A stretch of 50,419 nucleotides of DNA, from positions 1-50,419 of the forward strand of contig CANQZM010000004.1 in NCBI GenBank assembly GCA_947628345.1, given 5' to 3'. Below are positions 17,046 through 24,761 of this stretch, piece after piece; position 1 is the first letter of the stretch; each line of letters starts with the position of its first letter. A program made the position numbers and the translations under genes. The notes under the pieces are model-generated. The model was not told the DNA's origin and did no database searches. It saw only the letters and a program-made list of their open reading frames with translations. Source of the DNA: an uncultured Bacilli bacterium. Its GTDB lineage: Bacteria > Bacillota_I > Bacilli_A > RF39 > UBA660.

Positions 17046-17582
17046 ATGTCTTCTATAATTTATTATTTTTTTATTGCGGTAGGATTAAGCATGGATGCAT
17101 TTTCTTTAGCTATTATTTATGGTATGAATAATTTTGCAAAAAAAAAGGCAATAATTTTATCAATAATTGTTGGAATTTATCATTTTGTTATGCCTAATTT
17201 AAGTGGGTTATTAGGAAATATATTTTTACTTAGTTTAACAAAATATAGTAATATTATATTAGGTATTGTTTTTCTTGTTTTAGCAATTGAAATGTTATTT
17301 TCATTAAATGATGAGGATAGTAAATATAAACTTGATAGCTTATGGGAAATGTTGTTATTCGGACTTGCAGTTAGTATAGATAGTTTTACTGTGGGGCTAG
17401 CTTTATCTTTAGAAAAAATCAATTTAATAATACCTGGAATAATTTTTACTATAGTAAGTGGAGTTTTTACCATGTTGGGGTTGTTGTTAGGTAAATTTCT
17501 AAGTGAAAGGGTTGGAAAAATTGCTAAGGTTGTTGGAATAATAATTTTATTTGTTTTAAGTTTTCGTTCAATATTTAAGTAA
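17046..17582 (+). CDS. mntP: MntP-like manganese efflux pump
   Basis: A 178-residue protein with six membrane helices and the two inverted-repeat acidic motifs S-M-D-A-F-S (near residue 17) and S-I-D-S-F-T-V-G (near 110), which bind Mn2+ in MntP (YebN). It exports manganese. SD GAAGGTGATTAT precedes ATG. In B. subtilis ywlD (mntP) also lies just after spoIIR with tsaC (ywlC) between; tsaC is missing here. An Mn-sensing yybP-ykoY riboswitch is not visible in the 31-base gap. Confidence 0.88.
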   Translation: MSSIIYYFFIAVGLSMDAFSLAIIYGMNNFAKKKAIILSIIVGIYHFVMPNLSGLLGNIFLLSLTKYSNIILGIVFLVLAIEMLFSLNDEDSKYKLDSLWEMLLFGLAVSIDSFTVGLALSLEKINLIIPGIIFTIVSGVFTMLGLLLGKFLSERVGKIAKVVGIIILFVLSFRSIFK

Positions 17583-17612
17583 AAATAGTATCTTTTTATT
17601 TAACAATTAATA

Positions 17613-17621
17613 TGATATACT
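17613..17621 (+). promoter_or_regulatory. Extended -10 promoter of cysS
   Basis: TGATATACT (TG-n-TATACT), 16 bases before the cysS ATG; weak -35 region. I see no T-box leader. Confidence 0.5.
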
Positions 17622-17637
17622 AACACTGGGTGATTAC

Positions 17638-19035
17638 ATGAAATTATATAATACTTTGACAAAAAAAATAGAAGAATTTATCCCTTTTGAAGATAATAAA
17701 GTTAGAATTTATACATGTGGGCCTACGGTATATAACTATGCACATATAGGAAATTTAAGAACATATATATTTGAAGATATTTTAGAAAAGGGTTTAAGAT
17801 ATTTAAATTATGATGTTATTAGGGCTATGAATATTACGGATGTTGGACACTTAACTAGTGATGCAGATACTGGGGAAGATAAGATGTTACAAGGTGCCCA
17901 ACGAGAAGGTAAAACAGTTACAGAAATTGCTGAATTTTATACAGAAGCTTTCTTTAAAGATATGGAAGATCTTAATATTAAGAAACCGGAAATTATCGAA
18001 AAAGCAAGCGATAATGTAGACCTTTATATTAAAATGATTCAAAAAATGATAGATGAAGATTATGCATATATTTCTAATGGGAATGTTTATTTTGATATTA
18101 GTAAGGCTAAAGATTATTATAAACTGTCTGGTAAGAACCCAGAAGATTTATTTGTAGGAGTTCGTGATACGGTTGAATTGGATGCAGCTAAAAGAAATCC
18201 TGCTGATTTTGTTTTGTGGTTTACATTATCAAAATTTGAAAATCATATTATGAAATGGGATTCTCCATGGGGAATTGGGTATCCTGGTTGGCACATTGAA
18301 TGTTCTGGTATTTCATATAAGACACTGGGGGAGCATTTAGATATTCATTGTGGAGGTATTGATAATATATTCCCTCATCACACTAATGAAATTGCTCAAA
18401 GTGAAGCATATTTAGGACATAAGTGGTGTAACTATTGGTGTCATGGGGCTCATTTAAATGATAATAGCGGAAAAATGTCTAAATCTAAAGGAGAGTTTTT
18501 AACAGTTTCTTTATTAAAAGAAAAGGGTTATAATCCATTGATTTATCGATATTTTTGTTTAAATAGTCATTATAGAAATTCGTTAATTTTTAGTTTTGAA
18601 TCACTAGATACAGCAAAAATAGCTTATAATAAATTAAAAAACAAAGTGTTGTCTTTAAATAGAGTAGGAAATATAGATTATCAATTTAAGTCAGAATATC
18701 AGAATAAATTTAAAGAAGCTTTAGAAAATGATTTAAATACATCTCTTATGTTAACAGTTACTTATGATGTTTTGAAGGACGATAGGTTAAATGATGCAAC
18801 TAAATTTGAAATTATTAAAGATTTTGATACGGTTTTATCATTGGATTTAACTAAAGAAGTTGATAAAAAAGTTAGTGATAATCTAGAACAAGAGATTTTA
18901 GAAAAAATAAAATTAAGAACAGAAGCTAAAAAGAATAAGGATTTTGAAAAAGCTGATGCTATTAGAAATGAATTGCTTCAAAAGGGTATAAGATTAATAG
19001 ATACTAGAGAAGGAACTACTTACGAAATAGTTTAG
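17638..19035 (+). CDS. cysS: Cysteinyl-tRNA synthetase
   Basis: A 465-residue class I synthetase. Zinc/active-site start Y-T-C-G-P-T-V-Y-N-Y-A-H-I-G-N (HIGH motif), W-H-I-E-C-S zinc ligand, H-C-G-G-I-D-N-I-F-P-H-H and K-M-S-K-S-K-G. The C-terminal helices (FEKADAIRNELLQKGI) are typical. It charges tRNA-Cys. In B. subtilis it is followed directly by mrnC and rlmB; here a nuclease gene is inserted between. Confidence 0.95.
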   Translation: MKLYNTLTKKIEEFIPFEDNKVRIYTCGPTVYNYAHIGNLRTYIFEDILEKGLRYLNYDVIRAMNITDVGHLTSDADTGEDKMLQGAQREGKTVTEIAEFYTEAFFKDMEDLNIKKPEIIEKASDNVDLYIKMIQKMIDEDYAYISNGNVYFDISKAKDYYKLSGKNPEDLFVGVRDTVELDAAKRNPADFVLWFTLSKFENHIMKWDSPWGIGYPGWHIECSGISYKTLGEHLDIHCGGIDNIFPHHTNEIAQSEAYLGHKWCNYWCHGAHLNDNSGKMSKSKGEFLTVSLLKEKGYNPLIYRYFCLNSHYRNSLIFSFESLDTAKIAYNKLKNKVLSLNRVGNIDYQFKSEYQNKFKEALENDLNTSLMLTVTYDVLKDDRLNDATKFEIIKDFDTVLSLDLTKEVDKKVSDNLEQEILEKIKLRTEAKKNKDFEKADAIRNELLQKGIRLIDTREGTTYEIV

Positions 19036-19106
19036 AATTAAAATTTCTAAATCTTGTTGTTAAATTAATAATTAGTAAAATTAAAAAAATAATTAAGGAA
19101 AAATAG

Positions 19107-19136
19107 TCCTCTTTACTAATAATAGAGTAAGGAGGA
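19107..19136 (+). promoter_or_regulatory. Hairpin occluding the ribosome-binding site of the Rpn gene
   Basis: 11-bp stem, TCCTCTTTACT (19107-19117) against AGTAAGGAGGA (19126-19136), one G-U pair, 8-nt loop. The 3' arm is exactly the Shine-Dalgarno AAGGAGG, 6 bases before the ATG. It would block translation of read-through mRNA, as found upstream of several transposase genes. Confidence 0.7.
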
Positions 19137-19142
19137 ATTTTT

Positions 19143-19997
19143 ATGGAAAAATTTTATACATGTAAATATGATAGAGCCTTTAAAGAAGTGTTCATGAAAG
19201 AAGAAAACAAAGATATCTTAGAAAAAGTATTGGAAACAGTATTAGGAGTAAAAATAGAAAAGATTCGGTTTTTAAATTTAGAAAGGAATGTAGATAATCT
19301 AAAAGTAAAAAGAAAACATCTAGATTTATATTTAGAAACCAATATAGGAAAAATACAAGTAGAAGTAAATACAGAAAATCCTAATTATTTAAATAGTAGA
19401 AATATGGCTTATATATGTGATATCTATTCACATCATACATTAGTAGGAGAAGAATATAATGAGAAGACCTTAATAATTCAAATAAACTTTAGTTATGATA
19501 TAAAAAATGAGGAAAGTATAAGAAAATATATGGTCCAAGATGAAAAAGGAAATAAGTATGTCAATAATTTAATAATCTATGAGATAAACATGGAAAAGTA
19601 TAAAAAATTTTGGTACAATAAAAACAAAGAAGAGATAGAAAAAAATAAATATATCTTAATGTTAGATTTAGGATTAAAAGAATTAGAAGAGCTATCAGAA
19701 AAAGATAAGGTGGTATCAAAATATATGGAAGAAATAGAAAGAGTAAATGAAAACCCGGAGTTTAGAGAGTACATGAGTGCAGAAGAAGATAATAGAAAGA
19801 TTGAGAACTCAATTAGAAGTGAAGGTTATGAATTAGGTGTTAAACAAGGTTTAGAAAAAGGATTAAAAGAAGGAATAGAGCAAGGTAAAAAAGAAGGCAT
19901 AGAAAAAATAGTTAAAGAAATGATGAAGCAAAATTATTCTATAGAGGAAATATCACAATTAACTGGACTAGATGAGCAAGAATTAAAAAAATTATAA
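19143..19997 (+). CDS. Rpn family PD-(D/E)XK nuclease (recombination-promoting nuclease / putative transposase)
   Basis: A 284-residue protein of the PDDEXK_2/Rpn group. The N-terminal Y-D-R-A-F-K-E-V-F is the family start (normally 'D-x-x-F-K-x-x-F'). The nuclease core has L-D-L-Y-L and I-Q-V-E-V-N, an E-x-N where the family usually has E-x-Q/K. The C-terminal third is the typical G-x-x-x-G helical repeat (YELGVKQGLEKGLKEGIEQG), then a small helical tail (YSIEEISQLTGLDEQEL). Rpn proteins are DNA endonucleases that promote RecA-independent recombination and are often domesticated or selfish. It sits alone between cysS and mrnC, with its own occluded SD and a strong terminator; no terminal inverted repeats were seen. 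Confidence 0.85.
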   Translation: MEKFYTCKYDRAFKEVFMKEENKDILEKVLETVLGVKIEKIRFLNLERNVDNLKVKRKHLDLYLETNIGKIQVEVNTENPNYLNSRNMAYICDIYSHHTLVGEEYNEKTLIIQINFSYDIKNEESIRKYMVQDEKGNKYVNNLIIYEINMEKYKKFWYNKNKEEIEKNKYILMLDLGLKELEELSEKDKVVSKYMEEIERVNENPEFREYMSAEEDNRKIENSIRSEGYELGVKQGLEKGLKEGIEQGKKEGIEKIVKEMMKQNYSIEEISQLTGLDEQELKKL

Positions 19998-20011
19998 ATA
20001 AAATGTGTTTT

Positions 20012-20037
20012 GAGAAATTAATTATTTCTCTTTTTTT
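20012..20037 (+). terminator. Intrinsic terminator of the Rpn gene
   Basis: Stem GAGAAAT (20012-20018) / ATTTCTC (20024-20030), then seven T. Confidence 0.85.
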
Positions 20038-20048
20038 AAAAATAAATT

Positions 20049-20079
20049 TTGAACTAATTAAATTATATTGTGATATACT
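20049..20079 (+). promoter_or_regulatory. Promoter of mrnC-rlmB-sigma
   Basis: TATACT (20074-20079) with TG at 20071-20072 (extended -10); TTGAAC (20049-20054) lies 19 bases upstream, slightly long. Confidence 0.5.
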
Positions 20080-20097
20080 TAAATTAGTGGTGATGTT

Positions 20098-20472
20098 ATG
20101 CAAACAAAAGAAATTAATGTCTTGGTTTTAGCTTACTTAGGAGATACAATTTATGAAGATTATATTAGGAAATTTTTAATAGATAAAGGTATAAATAATG
20201 TAAGTATATTACAAAAAGAAGCAGTTAATTATGTTAGTGCTGTAAATCAAAGTAAATTTTTATATGAAATGATAAATGATAATTTTTTAAGTGATGAGGA
20301 ATTATCTATAGTTAAAAGGGCTAGAAATTATAAAACAAACTCTCATCCTAAAAATTGTGATATTATTACATATAAATATGCGACAGGTTTAGAATGTTTA
20401 ATTGGTTATTTAGAACTGGAAAAGAAAAGAGAAAGGATTGATGAAATTATGAATTTCATCTTGAATAAATAA
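20098..20472 (+). CDS. mrnC: Mini-ribonuclease 3
   Basis: A 124-residue RNase III domain without a dsRNA-binding domain. The signature L-A-Y-L-G-D-T-I-Y-E and the later R-A-R-N-Y-K-T-x-S-H-P-K-N and Y-K-Y-A-T-G-L-E-C-L-I-G-Y blocks hold the catalytic acids. It matures 23S rRNA in B. subtilis. It lies one base before rlmB, as in that genome. Confidence 0.94.
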   Translation: MQTKEINVLVLAYLGDTIYEDYIRKFLIDKGINNVSILQKEAVNYVSAVNQSKFLYEMINDNFLSDEELSIVKRARNYKTNSHPKNCDIITYKYATGLECLIGYLELEKKRERIDEIMNFILNK

Positions 20473-20473
20473 T

Positions 20474-21169
20474 ATGATTGTATATGGAAAAAATGTGGCT
20501 AAAGAATTATTAAAAAAGCCATATTTAATTAAAAATGTTTATTTACAGGAGGGGTTTATCGATAAAAATATAATTTCTGGTCTAGAAAAAAATAAAATTA
20601 GAACAAAAATATTGACAAAAAAAGAAATTGATAATTTTGGTTTTAGACTTCATCAAGGTATAATACTAGATATTAAGGACTACCAATATCAAAATTTGGC
20701 TGATGTATTGGAAGATGGATCACAATTACTAGTAATTTTAGATCATCTAGAAGATCCACATAATTTTGGAGCTATAATTAGAACTTGTGAAGCAGCCGGT
20801 GTTGATGCTATTATAGTTCCAAAAGATAGACAGGTTTTAGTTAATGCGACAGTAATGAAAACTAGTGCTGGTGCGTTGACAAATATGAGAATAATCAGAG
20901 TAAGTAACTTGGTAAATACTATTGAAAAATTAAAAAAAGGCGGCTTTTGGATTATTGGCTCTGATATGAAAGGAACAGACTATAAAAATATTAATTATGA
21001 TGGAAAAATTGCTTTAGTAATAGGTAATGAGGGTTCAGGAATGAGTCAATTAGTAGCAAATTCGTGTGACTTTATAGCAACTATTCCAATGGTTGGAGAA
21101 GTTAATAGTTTAAATGCTTCCGTTTCAGCAGGAATTTTAATATATGAGGCAGTCCAAAATAGAAAGTAG
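20474..21169 (+). CDS. rlmB: 23S rRNA 2'-O-methyltransferase (TrmH/RlmB family)
   Basis: A 231-residue SPOUT methyltransferase. N-terminal substrate-binding domain (YGKNVAKELL), then L-D-H-L-E-D-P-H-N-F-G-A-I-I-R-T (motif 1), I-G-N-E-G-S-G-M (motif 2) and the S-L-N-A-S-V-S-A-G-I-L motif 3 with the SAM knot. By homology it methylates G2251 of 23S rRNA. It is positioned one base after mrnC. Confidence 0.93.
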   Translation: MIVYGKNVAKELLKKPYLIKNVYLQEGFIDKNIISGLEKNKIRTKILTKKEIDNFGFRLHQGIILDIKDYQYQNLADVLEDGSQLLVILDHLEDPHNFGAIIRTCEAAGVDAIIVPKDRQVLVNATVMKTSAGALTNMRIIRVSNLVNTIEKLKKGGFWIIGSDMKGTDYKNINYDGKIALVIGNEGSGMSQLVANSCDFIATIPMVGEVNSLNASVSAGILIYEAVQNRK

Positions 21170-21177
21170 GTAATATT

Positions 21178-21795
21178 TTGGAATATAAGAAAATTAATGA
21201 TTATGAAAAATTGTACTTAATAAAAGAAAATGATGATATAGCTATTGATACTATATTTGAGAAATATAAACCTATAATTTATTCAATAGCGAAAAAATAT
21301 TATTCAAAAATGAATTATCATTGTGGAGATTTAGAAGATTTTATCCAAGAAGGATATATTGGCTTAGATAACGCTATTAAGTCTTTTAATGAAAAACAGA
21401 ATGTTTTATTTTACACTTTTTCATTAATATGCATTGAACGACAAATTAGGGGTTTTTGTCGTAGTTTCTTAACTTTAAAGAATGAATATCTTAATAAATC
21501 TTTATCTATAGAACAAGAATTTGAAGAGAATCTAACTATTAAGGACATAATTAAAGATGAAACTATAAATAATAATCCTTATACTTATATAGAAGAAGTT
21601 CAATTATATAATAAACTTATAAAATTTAAAAATAATTTACCCCTAAGACAAAGTTTAATCTTTGAATTAAGATTTAATGGATTTAAATATAGAGAAATTG
21701 CTATATTATTAGATATACCCATGAGTTCAGTTGATAATTGTCTTCATTTATGTAGAGAAAAATTAAAAAATCAGTTTACATTTTTAAAAATTTAA
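21178..21795 (+). CDS. Sigma-70 family factor, SigH-like
   Basis: A 205-residue small sigma factor. Region 2 (about residues 25-90) has D-x-E-D-F-I-Q-E-G-Y-I-G-L-D-N-A-I-x-S-F; region 4 (about 150-200) has an HTH (F-K-Y-R-E-I-A-I-L-L-D-I-P-M-S-S-V-D-N). Region 3 is absent. Position after mrnC-rlmB corresponds to sigH in B. subtilis (with yacP/rae1 missing), which directs early stationary-phase and sporulation genes. TTG start at 21178, weak SD AGTAGGT. Identity as SigH is from position and size; ECF-type alternatives remain possible. Confidence 0.8.
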   Translation: MEYKKINDYEKLYLIKENDDIAIDTIFEKYKPIIYSIAKKYYSKMNYHCGDLEDFIQEGYIGLDNAIKSFNEKQNVLFYTFSLICIERQIRGFCRSFLTLKNEYLNKSLSIEQEFEENLTIKDIIKDETINNNPYTYIEEVQLYNKLIKFKNNLPLRQSLIFELRFNGFKYREIAILLDIPMSSVDNCLHLCREKLKNQFTFLKI

Positions 21796-21798
21796 GAT

Positions 21799-21827
21799 TT
21801 GTAATTTTCATGTAATTATGATAAAAC
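21799..21827 (+). promoter_or_regulatory. Promoter of the kinase-like gene
   Basis: TTGTAA (21799-21804), 17 bases, TAAAAC (21822-21827) with TG at 21819-21820. Confidence 0.5.
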
Positions 21828-21846
21828 TAAGATAGGTGAATGGTAT

Positions 21847-22509
21847 ATGAGTATAACATTAAAAGATTGGTTAGATGAGAATCACACTTTAGAAGAAAAA
21901 CAAAAATTATTTTATAATATGTCTAAAACTATGCATTATATTCATGATAACAATCATTATATAAAAAATTTTAATCCTAAACAAATAGAGATTGTAAACC
22001 CTGAGGCTCTTACACCTATAAAATATAAAACAGTTACAAAAATGCCTAACGAATATAGAGAACAGATAATTAACGAAGATATTTATAATTTAGCCTTTAT
22101 TCAAATTAGTACGTACGCAAATATTGATTTGAATATTTTGAAACCAACTTTTCTAAAAGAAAATTTTAATCTCTTTGCCCAATATTTGCCTGAAGAAGAT
22201 TGTAATTATTTACGAGGAGTTATTGAAAGTGGTTCTATTGTCTACTATTATCAATACAAAAATGCTGATAATGAAAGAAGACTTAATAAATTGGTTAGTG
22301 AAACAGGTGAAGAGGGTCTAAGTGCTACAACAGGTTACCAAAAAGCTAAGACCAATGGTAGATATACGGCAGATAAGGAAACTAAAGCTTTATATAGAGA
22401 TATTACAGATTTATCTCAATCCGCCTTTGTTAGTTTTTTGATATTCCCAATATCTATGGTAATTTTAGCAATGATAATAGCTGTTATTCTTCATTTAATG
22501 CAGTTTTAA
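21847..22509 (+). CDS. Tail-anchored protein with degenerate kinase-like N-terminus
   Basis: A 220-residue protein. Residues about 22-48 (M-S-K-T-M-H-Y-I-H-D-N-N-H-Y-I-K-N-F-N-P-K-Q-I-E-I) look like the catalytic-loop region of protein kinases (M-H-Y-L-H-x-x-x-I-x-H-R-D-L-K-P-x-N-I-L-I), with the HRD Asp and the metal-binding Asn replaced, so catalysis is unlikely. No ATP-binding lobe precedes it. A polar middle leads to one strong membrane helix at the very C-terminus (about 192-217), with only 2-3 residues after it: a tail anchor. It stands between the sigma gene and prfB. I do not recognise the family; the kinase resemblance is short and could be chance. Confidence 0.45.
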   Translation: MSITLKDWLDENHTLEEKQKLFYNMSKTMHYIHDNNHYIKNFNPKQIEIVNPEALTPIKYKTVTKMPNEYREQIINEDIYNLAFIQISTYANIDLNILKPTFLKENFNLFAQYLPEEDCNYLRGVIESGSIVYYYQYKNADNERRLNKLVSETGEEGLSATTGYQKAKTNGRYTADKETKALYRDITDLSQSAFVSFLIFPISMVILAMIIAVILHLMQF

Positions 22510-22597
22510 AATTTATATATTAAGAAGTATTGAAGTTAGTTTAATTTCAATATTTTTAATTTATAAAATAACAACTTGTTTTAAAAAGAATTAATAT

Positions 22598-22715
22598 AAA
22601 ACTAAAAAGGCATTTAGTACTGTTAACTAAATGCCAATCTATATACAGGAGATTTCACAATATTACATGAAGTATCTCCAATAATATAGTATGCATCTAT
22701 AGAGAAAATATACAA
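22598..22715 (-). ncRNA. Candidate small RNA, minus strand, upstream of prfB
   Basis: Read on the minus strand: TTGTAT (22715-22710), 18 bases, TACTAT (22691-22686). The first base 7 nt further (22679) opens hairpin 1 (GGAGAT-[AC]-TTCA with TGAA-ATCTCC, 10 bp with a 2-nt bulge, 10-nt loop, 22679-22648). After a short linker comes hairpin 2 (GGCATTTAGT / ACTAAATGCC, 22635-22609, 7-nt loop) followed by TTTTT-AG-TTTT. This promoter, two hairpins and terminator predict an RNA of about 80 nt. No minus-strand gene follows. Together with the sequence up to the prfB start, this accounts for the 270-base gap 22510-22779. Confidence 0.45.
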
Positions 22716-22779
22716 TATTATTTAAAAATATTTATTATATATGACCTTTTGTGTATAATATAAATAAAAGGAGATTTAT

Positions 22780-23878
22780 ATGAGTGCAAATGATAATAAA
22801 AAGAAATTAGAAGAATTTAATATTGAAGTAAATGAATTATGGAGGTCACTTTGACTGCGATAGTAAACAACAAGAATTAACCGAACTCGAAAAAAGGAGT
22901 GTTTCGGATAATTTTTGGAATAATAAAGAAGATGCAGAAAATATTATCAATAAGATAAATGATTTAAAAAAATTAGTAGAACCTCTAATAAAGTTAAAAG
23001 AATCCATAAAAATAAATTTAGAAATGTTACAGTTATTAGAAAATGAAGAAGATGATGATATATTAGAAAGCGTTTCAAAAGAAGTTCAAACTATGGAAAA
23101 AGATCTTGAAAATCTTCAATTATTATTGTTGTTAAACGGAAAATATGACAGAGAAAATTGCCTTTTAGAAATTCATCCTGGGGCAGGAGGAACTGAATCA
23201 TGTGATTGGGCTTTAATGTTATATAGGATGTATATAAGATGGTGTGATAGGAAAAACTATAAAGTAGAGATTTTAGATTACCAAGCAGGTGAAGAAGCTG
23301 GAATCAAAAGTGTTTCTATATTAATAAAAGGAATGAATGCATATGGTTATTTAAAAAATGAAAAAGGAATACATAGATTAGTACGATTATCACCGTTTGA
23401 TTCTAATAATAGAAGACATACATCTTTTGCTTCTGTGGAAGTGATTCCTGATATCAAAAAAGATATAGATATTGTTATAGATGAAAAAGATTTGAAAATA
23501 GACGTTTATCGATCAACAGGTGCAGGAGGGCAAGGGGTTAATACAACTGATTCAGCGGTAAGAATTACTCATATACCTTCTAAAATTGTGGTTACATGTC
23601 AAAATGAACGAAGTCAAATTCAAAATAAAGAACAAGCTATCAAAGTATTAAAGACAAAATTATTTTTGTTAGAAGAAGAAAAAAAAGCAAATGAATTAAA
23701 TTCAATAAAGGGAAAGCAAGAAAATATTGAATTTGGATCACAAATTAGAAGTTATGTTATGCATCCATATTCTTTAGTAAAAGATCATCGAACTAATGTA
23801 GAAACTAGTAATGTTTCAAAAGTATTAGATGGTGATATCGATATATTTATAGAGAGTAATTTAAAAAGGGGCCAATAA
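22780..23878 (+). CDS. prfB: Peptide chain release factor 2 (with programmed +1 frameshift)
   Basis: Reads UAA and UGA. The first 24 codons (22780-22851) end at an in-frame TGA (22852-22854); shifting +1 to GAC at 22853 continues for 341 residues to the stop at 23878, giving 365 residues in all, normal for RF2. The specificity tripeptide S-P-F (RLSPFDSNNRRHTS) and the G-G-Q loop (GAGGQGVNTTDS) are present. SD AAAAGGAG precedes ATG 22780; a TATAAT at 22754-22759 is a plausible -10. In B. subtilis it also lies near yvjA and ftsEX. The apparent split is regulation, not damage. Confidence 0.96.
22840..22855 (+). promoter_or_regulatory. RF2 autoregulatory +1 frameshift site
   Basis: TGGAGG-TCA-CTT-TGA-C: an internal Shine-Dalgarno (GGAGG) 3 bases before the slippery CTT, then the TGA stop in a poor C context. 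When RF2 is scarce the ribosome slips from CTT to TTT and reads GAC. Same architecture as in E. coli (AGGGGG-TAT-CTT-TGA-C). Confidence 0.95.
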
Positions 23879-23879
23879 T

Positions 23880-24761
23880 ATGCGTTTTTTGAATACTGCA
23901 AAATTATATTTAATTGATAAGAAAGTAGAAAGTAAATCAAGAGGTAAGAGATATATTCAATTTTGTTTTGGATGTTTTATTGCCTCTTTATCTTTTAATT
24001 TATTTTTAGCAAATAATGATATAGTTCCAGGCGGTTTTAGTGGACTTTCTATTATTTTAAATCATTTATTTGGTATTAATAAATCTTTGTTTATTCTATT
24101 TATGTCTCTTCTTTTATTAATAATGAGCTATATTTTTTTAGGTGCTAATAAAACTAGTGGTTCCATCTTGGGAAGCTTATTGTATCCATTATTTATAGAG
24201 GCAACTGCTCGTCTTAGTACTTATTTGAGTGTAGATAATTCTCAATTGTTACTATCAACTATATTTGGTGGATTATTGTATGGCTTTGGAATTGGAATAA
24301 TTTTTAAAGCTGGATTTTCAACAGGAGGAACTGATGTTTTAAATCAAATAATTTCTAAATATTGTAAAATAGGAATTGGTAAAAGTATGTTATTTATAGA
24401 TGGTAGTATTGTTCTTTTATCAGGTTTTGTTTTTGGTACAACAAAATTAATGTATTCAATTATCGTTTTGTATTTAGTAAGTTATATGTCTGATCGAGTT
24501 ATTTTAGGTATATCAGATAGTAAGGCATTTTATATAATTACAGAAGAAGAAACTAAAATTAAAGAATATATAATGAAATGTTTAAATCATGGTGTAACTG
24601 TATTTCCAGCTAAAGGTGGGTATAAAAAACAAAAACAAACCGTTCTTTTAACAGTTTTGCCTACTAAAGAATATTATCGATTAAAAGAAGGTATAAAAGA
24701 AATAGATAAAAATGCATTTTTTGTTGTGACTGATGCATATGAAGTTGTTGGAGGGGAATAA
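23880..24761 (+). CDS. YitT family membrane protein (first of two)
   Basis: A 293-residue YitT/DUF161 protein. About five or six membrane helices with the family motif D-I-V-P-G-G-F-S-G-L-S (near residue 50), then F-K-A-G-F-S-T-G-G-T-D-V-L, and a cytoplasmic C-terminal DUF2179 domain (about 205-290). The molecular role is not settled. It starts one base after the prfB stop and its stop overlaps the ATG of its paralogue (TAATG). Corresponds to yvjA beside prfB in B. subtilis. Confidence 0.88.
   Translation: MRFLNTAKLYLIDKKVESKSRGKRYIQFCFGCFIASLSFNLFLANNDIVPGGFSGLSIILNHLFGINKSLFILFMSLLLLIMSYIFLGANKTSGSILGSLLYPLFIEATARLSTYLSVDNSQLLLSTIFGGLLYGFGIGIIFKAGFSTGGTDVLNQIISKYCKIGIGKSMLFIDGSIVLLSGFVFGTTKLMYSIIVLYLVSYMSDRVILGISDSKAFYIITEEETKIKEYIMKCLNHGVTVFPAKGGYKKQKQTVLLTVLPTKEYYRLKEGIKEIDKNAFFVVTDAYEVVGGE

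Noticed and set aside
19143-19997. Insertion sequence with terminal repeats
   Set aside because: No terminal inverted repeats or target-site duplication found around the gene by eye.
22609-22635. Hairpin read as a + strand terminator of the kinase-like gene
   Set aside because: No T-run follows on the + strand; the T-rich side is on the minus strand.
22832-23878. prfB starting at the ATG 22832
   Set aside because: It ignores the 24-codon first frame and the classical frameshift site; the full product needs the shift from 22780.
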